A stretch of DNA of 64,000 bases from Pseudanabaena sp. BC1403 (GTDB lineage: Bacteria; Cyanobacteriota; Cyanobacteriia; Pseudanabaenales; Pseudanabaenaceae). Below are positions 58,336-64,000 of the stretch, in pieces. The notes beneath the pieces were generated by a model. The model saw only the letters and a program-made list of their open reading frames with translations. It ran no database searches and was not told where the DNA came from. The DNA lies in contig NZ_PDDM01000008.1 in the NCBI RefSeq assembly GCF_002914585.1, forward strand, positions 62,001-126,000. Reading direction: 5' to 3'. The first letter of the stretch is position 1; every line of letters starts with the position of its first letter. The translations under genes and the position numbers were made by a program.

Positions 58336-59234
58336 TCCGACACCCAAGGATTAAGCTTGAATTCATTTGTGAAATATTCGATAAAACAACGCACCTTTGC
58401 AGGGATGAAACGTCCTCGGCGATAGACAGCATAAATTGGGAAGGATATCGGCTGATAATCCTTGAGGATTACTTGCAATTCTTCAGAATGGATGAGATCG
58501 CCCAGCACCCAAACAGGGCAAACTGCAATTCCCAAACCTGATAAGATCGCCTCCCGAACGCCATTAGAACTATCCACTTGTAGATTACCCTTCACAGCGA
58601 CTTGGATCGTGCCACCCGATGAAAGCTGAAAGTGCCAATTGCTGCCCGTTGTCAGATTGGAATAGACGATGCAGTTGTGATTGACCAAATCCGCAGGTGT
58701 TTTCGGTACTTCGCGATCACGAAAATAATCAACAGAAGCAACGGTCACTCGCCGCGTGACACCTAGTCGATGCACGATTAAGTTCGGATCGCGTACCTCT
58801 CCGATGCGAATGGCAAGATCAATCCCTTCTTCGAGAAAATCGACAAAGCGATCGCTCATTGACAGATCTAGTTGCAGATCGGGATAGCGACTGAGAAATC
58901 CCTTTAGATAGGGAATGATTTGATACTGTCCAAAGGCTAAAGAACAATTTACCCGCAACTTTCCAGTGAGGTTTTGGCGCTTACCGACACTAGCGATCGC
59001 TTCCGAAGCAGCATCCAACAGCAATTGGCAATGTTCCAAAAAACGTTCTCCCTCTTGCGTTAGCTGAAGCTTGCGCGTCGAACGGGTTAGGAGTTGCACG
59101 TCCAAATATTCTTCTAGGGCAGCAATTTGTTTACTAATCACGGGTTGAGTGGTGTCGAGTTCCTTTGCCACCGCCGAAAAGCTCCCCGTTTCCACCACGC
59201 GCACAAAGCTTTTAATGCAGTCGAGGCGATCCAT
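58332..59234 (-). CDS. LysR-family transcriptional regulator
   Basis: 300 aa from the usual start MDRLDCIKSFVRVVETGSFS. Helix-turn-helix VAKELDTTQPVISKQIAALE followed by the effector domain. The gene's stop overlaps the hydrolase stop (convergent, 4 bp). Divergent from an SDR gene at 59434 that it probably controls; an imperfect dyad CTTATCAAA...TTTGAATAAG at 59282-59304 lies between. Confidence 0.92.
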   Translation of the reverse strand: MDRLDCIKSFVRVVETGSFSAVAKELDTTQPVISKQIAALEEYLDVQLLTRSTRKLQLTQEGERFLEHCQLLLDAASEAIASVGKRQNLTGKLRVNCSLAFGQYQIIPYLKGFLSRYPDLQLDLSMSDRFVDFLEEGIDLAIRIGEVRDPNLIVHRLGVTRRVTVASVDYFRDREVPKTPADLVNHNCIVYSNLTTGSNWHFQLSSGGTIQVAVKGNLQVDSSNGVREAILSGLGIAVCPVWVLGDLIHSEELQVILKDYQPISFPIYAVYRRGRFIPAKVRCFIEYFTNEFKLNPWVSD

Positions 59235-59433
59235 AGGTCGATTTATTCCAAATAAGGATAAATCATATTCCATTTTGCCGTCTTATCAAACGTATTTGAA
59301 TAAGTCAATATTAGACACATAGAAAGCAGGTGAGTCAAACGCCAGCTAAGAATCCCCAAGAATCAAGTTTCTTAATCCAAACAAAGCAAGCCCAAATCAA
59401 ACAAGTCTACATTACCCAAAGCTGGAGATTATT

Positions 59434-60171
59434 ATGAACATTCAAGGATCGATCGCATTTGTAACAGGCGCAAATCGTGGCATTGGTAAAGCTGATGTGG
59501 AAGCACTAGTCACAGCAGGCGCAAGCCGTATTTATGCGACAGCGCGTTCGATTGAATCGCTCAAGGATATCGTGGCGATCGCCCCAGATCGAATTATTCC
59601 CATTGCCTTAGACATTACCAATCCCGAACAAGTGATTGAAGCGGCGCAAAAGGCTCAAGATGTCACCCTCTTAATTAACAATGCTGGTGTATTGGGTGCT
59701 GGTGGGTTGTTTGTCGAGAGTAGCATTGCAACAGCGCAGTGGGAGATGAATACTAATTACTTCGGTACTCTCTCGATGGTTCGTGCCTTCGCTCCAATTT
59801 TGAAGAATAATGGTGGTGGCGCGATCGTTAACATTCTATCGGTAGTATCTGTTGCAAATGCACCCGTATTTAGTTCCTACAGCGCATCTAAAGCTGCCCT
59901 CAATTCTTTGACCCAAGGTATTCGCGCTGAACTTGCTTCACAAGGAACGCAGGTGATTGGCGTATTCCCTGGCCCAGTGGATACAGATATGGCAGAAGCA
60001 GTGCCAATGGATAAAGTTGCGCCGATCGAAGTTGCGAATTTGATTTTGCTAGCTATTGAGAAAGGTATTGAAGATGTTTATCCCGATCCTGTATCTCAAG
60101 GGGTGTTTTCTGAGATTCAGGCTCCTCTTAAAGCGATTGAGAAGCAGTTTTCAGGTTGGCTGCCTCAATAA
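59434..60171 (+). CDS. short-chain dehydrogenase/reductase
   Basis: 245-aa SDR: FVTGANRGIGKADVEALV motif, LLINNAGVLGAGG, ILSVVSVANAPVFSSYSASKAAL active site. ATG has GGAG at 6 bp spacing. It is divergent from a LysR regulator and followed by a hairpin. Substrate unknown. Confidence 0.92.
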   Translation: MNIQGSIAFVTGANRGIGKADVEALVTAGASRIYATARSIESLKDIVAIAPDRIIPIALDITNPEQVIEAAQKAQDVTLLINNAGVLGAGGLFVESSIATAQWEMNTNYFGTLSMVRAFAPILKNNGGGAIVNILSVVSVANAPVFSSYSASKAALNSLTQGIRAELASQGTQVIGVFPGPVDTDMAEAVPMDKVAPIEVANLILLAIEKGIEDVYPDPVSQGVFSEIQAPLKAIEKQFSGWLPQ

Positions 60172-60205
60172 AGTTTGCGATCGCGTTCTAGATTTTGAAT
60201 TTACC

Positions 60206-60238
60206 AAAAGACAAAATGGCATAGCCATTTTGTCTTTT
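60206..60238 (+). terminator. terminator-like hairpin after the SDR gene
   Basis: Perfect 15-bp arms AAAAGACAAAATGGC and complement (60206-60220 and 60224-60238), related to the ATACCAA element stems. Confidence 0.7.
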
Positions 60239-60261
60239 TAATAGCCTTGTTGGGCAGGTTC

Positions 60262-60406
60262 GCGATCGCCTTGAGGAGATAGATTGTTAATGCGATCGCC
60301 TAAAACTCAAAACTCACAGTAATTGCGATCGCCTTCAGCAAACCTCTAGAAAATATATCGTTAAAGCGATCACCTAAAACTCAAAACTCACAGTAATTGC
60401 GATAGC
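60262..60406. repeat. HIP1-alternating repeat array R4
   Basis: Order B-A-B'-A. The A units read CTAAAACTCAAAACTCACAG, the B' unit TAGAAAATATATCGTTAAAG. It ends next to the 3' end of the MazF-like gene. Confidence 0.75.
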
Positions 60407-60412
60407 ATTATT

Positions 60413-60742
60413 TCAGAAATGGGGTTTGATATGAGTGTTCCATACTTCACGCAAGTTATCAGCATCTTCTTGAGATAGCTGCCCTAATTTGGTAATTAGT
60501 GAAGATTTTTCTAAGCAATCAAGTCGTGATAAACGCACAGTTGAGGCAACTCGTAAACCACTGGTTGACCAGTCTTTCAGTAACACATCGGTTTGCGTTC
60601 TCGGTTGCGCGGATGTCACTGCTGCTAATACAACATCGGCTCCATCTAGCCAAAGAATTAATACGGGTCTCTTTTTTGAAGATATTCCATTTGTAAAAGG
60701 AATTGTTGCAACCCAGATTTCTCCTGCCTTAATAGTCGTCAT
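60413..60742 (-). CDS. MazF/PemK-like toxin
   Basis: 109-aa endoribonuclease toxin fold: GEIWVATIPFTNGISSKKRPVLIL is the diagnostic N-terminus; VTSAQPRTQTDVLL and TVRLSRLDCLEKSSL follow. It cleaves mRNA when released. Overlaps the antitoxin gene by 14 bp. Confidence 0.9.
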   Translation of the reverse strand: MTTIKAGEIWVATIPFTNGISSKKRPVLILWLDGADVVLAAVTSAQPRTQTDVLLKDWSTSGLRVASTVRLSRLDCLEKSSLITKLGQLSQEDADNLREVWNTHIKPHF

Positions 60743-60935
60743 ATAATCCTTCGTCTTCTGGCGAATAACTTTTTAGAAAGGCATCATGGGCGCGATCGCC
60801 TGTTTCTGATTTTGGTTGAATAGTAATAAGCCATTTACCTTTGCCGATTTCTTCTATTATGGAACTAGGCATTGTAAATTTTTCTCCGTCTTGAAGCTCT
60901 ATTTCAAAAGCTAATTGTAATAACTGGCTTTTCAT
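60729..60935 (-). CDS. putative antitoxin of the MazF-like module
   Basis: 68-aa protein starting MKSQLLQLAFEIELQDGEKF, then TMPSSIIEEIGKGKWLITIQ and an acidic tail (SPEDEGLYDDY) suited to mask the toxin. Role from position and size. Confidence 0.8.
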   Translation of the reverse strand: MKSQLLQLAFEIELQDGEKFTMPSSIIEEIGKGKWLITIQPKSETGDRAHDAFLKSYSPEDEGLYDDY

Positions 60936-60992
60936 ATTGTGTAGATAATTAAATATTTAAAATCCTAACACAGAGTTCGGTTTCGGGTTTAG

Positions 60993-61198
60993 AGCGATCG
61001 CACCCTCAAAATGCAAAACATCACGATCACCTAAAAATCACGACTCACAGTATTAGCGATCGCCTTCATCAAACCTTTAGAAAATATATCGTTAAAGCGA
61101 TCGCCTTTAGGAGATAGATTGTTGAGACGATCGCCTAGAAATCACGACTTACAGTAATAGCGATCGCCTTTAGAAAATTGATTGTTGAGGCGATCGCA
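60993..61198. repeat. HIP1-alternating repeat array R5
   Basis: The longest array: A and B units alternate (including TAGAAAATATATCG and TTTAGGAGATAGATTG forms), with at least seven HIP1 or near-HIP1 octamers. It lies just upstream of the GmrSD-like gene. Confidence 0.8.
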
Positions 61199-61353
61199 CT
61201 TGACTTAAAGTGGAAATCTGCGGTATTTTGTCCTCAGTAGAGTAATTAAGCCACAATTGCGTTAGAACTTTATATTAGGCAGAGTTAAAGGCTGACACAA
61301 AATCAGTGTTATCCTCATCATGCAAGTACCTGAATAGGTTAAGGAGTAATAGT

Positions 61354-62943
61354 TTGGCAGAGCCGTTATTCATAAACGAGTTGATTCATAAAGTTACAGA
61401 TGGCAGTATCAGAATTCCAAGTTTTCAACGTGGATTTATTTGGGATGCAGACCGTGTTGCACATTTAATGGACTCGATGTACAAAGGTTTTCCATTTGGC
61501 TCTGTTTTATTTTGGCGAACTAAACAACCTTTAAAGACAGAAAGAACTTTGGGGCCCTTTGTTTTGCCAGAGAAGGATCCAGATTACCCCGTAGATTATG
61601 TATTAGATGGACAACAGAGGGTAACTTCTATCTTTGGGGTTTTTCAAACGGCATTGGAGCCGAAAGTGGACGAAGATCCATCAATGTTCAAAATATACTT
61701 CGACCTCTCACAAAGTAACTCTCTTCAAGACTCTTTATTCATTTTTGTTCCTGATAACGAAGTTGACCCAGAAAAACATTTTCCACTAAATCTACTATTT
61801 GATCCGCCAAGCTATCGTCGTTATTTGCGCACTATGAGTGAAGAGATAGCTGAGAAGATAGACGTACTTTTTCAAAAGTTTAATACTGCAAGGATACCAG
61901 TTCAAACTTTTTCTACTGATGATCGAACAGCCGTTGCAATCGTTTTTGAGCGAATTAATCGTCTTGGGGTAGAGTTGGATACATTGCAATTACTGTCAGC
62001 TTGGACTTGGAGCGAGGATTTTGATCTACAGGAAGAGTTCCAAGACCTTGCTGAAGATTTAGCACCTTACGGCTTCAAGAACGTTGGAGAAGACTCTGAC
62101 TTACTTCTAAGGTGTTGTGCTGCCATTCTTAAGGGAAACGCTTCACCAAATACAATTATCAGCCTTAACGGTGAAGAAGTACGGCAGCGTTTTCAAGAGA
62201 TTCGCAAAGGCATTAATGGAGCCGTTGATTTTCTCCGAACTTCGTTAAAAGTATATTCTGCAAAAGTTCTACCTTTTCCAACACTCCTGATTCCTCTCTC
62301 GGTGTTTTTTGCTACGTCTAATGATCAAGATACACACCCTACTCACGAACAACATGAGAAGCTAGTTCATTGGGCATGGAGAGTTTTTTTTACTCGGCGC
62401 TACTCAAAACGATTGGAGCAGTTAAATGCAGATATTGTTCAGATAACGACGCTAAAGAATGGTTTGCAGTCTCATTTGGGCGAATTCAGTGTGGATATTA
62501 GTCCAAATTTTTTCACTGAAAACATATTCAGCTTAAGTACTGTCAACACTAAAACGTTCATCTTGATGTTAGCTAATGAAGGTCCAATAAACTTTATATC
62601 TGGAAGCCCAATTCAACTAGAATCCGTCCTCAGAGACTCAAACAAAAAGGAGTTTCACCATATCTATCCAAAGGCTTTTCTAAGTCAGCAAGGAATTCAT
62701 AATACTAAAATTAACTCATTGGTAAATTTTACAATTTTATCGAGAGCTGACAACAATAAGCTGGGAGGAAGTTCTCCATCAGATTACAGAAGAAGAATTA
62801 CGCAAAATGAAGAGGCTCTACGTATTATCATGAAAAGATCTTTGTGTCCTGAGAATATTTTTCATGATGACTTCAACCGCTTTGTAAAAGAGAGAACTGC
62901 CATGCTGGTCGACCGTGCCAAGCGTTTGATGGGTGTACACTAG
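61354..62943 (+). CDS. GmrSD-like DUF262/DUF1524 protein
   Basis: 529-aa protein with the two-domain layout of GmrSD-type IV restriction enzymes and relatives. The N-terminal DUF262 (ParB/Srx fold NTPase) has IPSFQRGFIWDADRVAHLMD and DGQQRVTSIF (residues about 85-94). The C-terminal DUF1524 HNH-type nuclease has EFHHIYPKAFLSQQG (about 433-447) and NFTILSRADNNKLGGSSPSDY. Shorter than GmrSD fusions with extra domains but complete. Start TTG 61354 is supported by AAGGAG at 7 bp. Probably acts against modified phage DNA; next to an unknown nuclease-like gene. Confidence 0.85.
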   Translation: MAEPLFINELIHKVTDGSIRIPSFQRGFIWDADRVAHLMDSMYKGFPFGSVLFWRTKQPLKTERTLGPFVLPEKDPDYPVDYVLDGQQRVTSIFGVFQTALEPKVDEDPSMFKIYFDLSQSNSLQDSLFIFVPDNEVDPEKHFPLNLLFDPPSYRRYLRTMSEEIAEKIDVLFQKFNTARIPVQTFSTDDRTAVAIVFERINRLGVELDTLQLLSAWTWSEDFDLQEEFQDLAEDLAPYGFKNVGEDSDLLLRCCAAILKGNASPNTIISLNGEEVRQRFQEIRKGINGAVDFLRTSLKVYSAKVLPFPTLLIPLSVFFATSNDQDTHPTHEQHEKLVHWAWRVFFTRRYSKRLEQLNADIVQITTLKNGLQSHLGEFSVDISPNFFTENIFSLSTVNTKTFILMLANEGPINFISGSPIQLESVLRDSNKKEFHHIYPKAFLSQQGIHNTKINSLVNFTILSRADNNKLGGSSPSDYRRRITQNEEALRIIMKRSLCPENIFHDDFNRFVKERTAMLVDRAKRLMGVH

Positions 62944-63144
62944 CAACTGATTACTTTTGGTGTTAAGTCATGGAAGCAGACGGGCAAGAGTGCGATCACC
63001 GATCTTGTAGGGTGTTAATGAATGTAACGCGCAATGTTTCTATTTTAACGAAAGCAATCTATTCAGAGCGTTTTCTGGTCAGCTATAATGCCAAATTAGG
63101 CACCCCTCTTGCAACCCTAAAGCTTGAAGAGTTGAAATGTTTAT

Positions 63145-64000
63145 ATGAACCCAGCTTTGCGATCGCCTAAAATTCCAGTTCTTGGTCCTTATGAAGCACA
63201 ATGCTTCTCAAAATATTTCAAAGGTATTGATTCGCTTATAGCAAAGAGATTTTTATTTGGATTTTTACCAAACGAAGAACATATCACTTCAATTTTATGT
63301 GAGTTGCTTGATGAACGTGGATCACAATTACATCCGTTGCCATACAGCTTGCTAGATCTAAATAACGATCTCAAGAAAAACGGTGGTCTTCTTCAAGCTG
63401 ATGTTTCCATATCAACAACTGATTATGACAAGTATCAAGAGCGCCATTTAACCCAATCAGATCTTGGAATTGTTATTGAATACCAAGATAATATAGAGCC
63501 TAATAATAGCTTCAGTAATGGTGTTCTACTTCAAGCTAAAAAGCTATTTCCAGTCAAACATACTAAATACGATTTAAATTCAGCTTATGAATCCTTTGAT
63601 GTAGAACAACATGAACGTCTTAAAAAATTGAATGAGTTATATGTAGAAAAAGAGTGTGGGAACGAGTGCATAAAGTATTTAATGTACAACCCTTCTTTGG
63701 AAGGTATTCCAAAGTATGAACAACAGAAAATATTGCATCAGCAAATGAAACTAGAGGCAAATTCAATATTTGATTTTACTGTTGGATTACAAAGATATAG
63801 AGAACTTCTTGAAGGAGAGCAATCTTCAATCTTGCAATTAGGATGTCTCTTTGCCTCAATCGAAACAATTCATGATTTAGCTACGAAGGCAGCAAGATCC
63901 AGTAGAACAAAGCAAACGTTATATCAGTTTACGTTAGGTTCGCTTGTCGAATCTATAAATGTGTACGAGAGTTCTTTGTCTTCATTTTTTGTTTTTGATC
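63145..64000 (+). CDS. unknown protein with nuclease-like motifs, cut off by the window end
   Basis: Open frame from ATG 63145 with no stop before 64000 (at least 285 aa). The N-terminal region reads RFLFGFLPNEEHITSILCEL, then SDLGIVIEY with D106 and VLLQAKKLF with Q130-x-K132. An early Glu, then Asp, then QxK is the order of PD-(D/E)XK nucleases. The rest is helical and unknown to me. It lies 201 bp after the DUF262/DUF1524 gene in the same direction, so it may be a partner. The 62944-63144 gap holds nothing recognisable. Confidence 0.65.
   Translation, partial: MNPALRSPKIPVLGPYEAQCFSKYFKGIDSLIAKRFLFGFLPNEEHITSILCELLDERGSQLHPLPYSLLDLNNDLKKNGGLLQADVSISTTDYDKYQERHLTQSDLGIVIEYQDNIEPNNSFSNGVLLQAKKLFPVKHTKYDLNSAYESFDVEQHERLKKLNELYVEKECGNECIKYLMYNPSLEGIPKYEQQKILHQQMKLEANSIFDFTVGLQRYRELLEGEQSSILQLGCLFASIETIHDLATKAARSSRTKQTLYQFTLGSLVESINVYESSLSSFFVFD

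Noticed and set aside
60993-61198. CRISPR array
   Set aside because: Octamers are regularly spaced, but the intervening units are repeated rather than unique and the octamer is the common HIP1 site; no cas gene is present.

Overview
The window is chromosomal DNA of a cyanobacterium. The evidence is the very frequent HIP1 octamer GCGATCGC and a set of cyanobacterial marker genes: the alkane pair aldehyde-deformylating oxygenase and acyl-ACP reductase, the bicarbonate transporter pair sbtA-sbtB, cyanophycin synthetase, the clpR-clpP3 operon, DesC acyl-lipid desaturase, plant-type ferredoxin, and DUF2499, DUF3593, CPP1-like and DUF1997 proteins. A Pseudanabaena-like filamentous species would fit, but that is inference. 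I see no rRNA, tRNA, CRISPR array or transposase gene.

The left and central part (about 0.5-39 kb) is mostly housekeeping and metabolic genes. They are widely spaced and separated by long, often perfect hairpins. Main blocks: a TetR regulator with a degenerate tyrosine-recombinase-like C-terminal domain, divergent from desC with twin 17-bp operators (0.5-2.8 kb); phoU, a nitrilase-family amidase and two acetyltransferases (2.9-6.7 kb); cphA with a sugar kinase (7-10.6 kb); menC-like (12 kb); clpR-clpP3 (14-15 kb); a type III polyketide synthase with a methyltransferase (15.7-17.6 kb); nadE (18-20 kb); sbtA-sbtB and murJ (22-25 kb); petF and glyS (25-28 kb); ado-aar (28.6-30.5 kb); and a B12-dependent ribonucleotide reductase whose active-site cysteine is interrupted by a LAGLIDADG intein (35.8-39.2 kb).

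From 39.2 to 43.1 kb lies an accessory block of small overlapping toxin-antitoxin genes (RelE-like and BrnT/BrnA), an Mrr-like nuclease candidate and a cysteine-rich protein. The brnTA module sits between two 53-bp near-identical direct repeats. Metabolic genes resume at 43-49.8 kb: a cupin protein, a bifunctional aldolase/dehydrogenase, ridA, plastid-conserved proteins and a GvpF/L gas-vesicle protein.

From 49.9 to 60.2 kb there are five regulator-target modules (XRE, LysR, HxlR, TetR, LysR), mostly divergent from short-chain dehydrogenases, a glutathione transferase, a dioxygenase and a dehalogenase-like hydrolase. Several have visible dyad operators. The same stretch, continuing to 61.2 kb, holds all copies of an unusual interspersed repeat in which two unit types alternate between HIP1 octamers. 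The window ends in a probable defence region: a MazF-like toxin-antitoxin pair, a GmrSD-like DUF262/DUF1524 protein, and a cut-off gene with a nuclease-like motif set.
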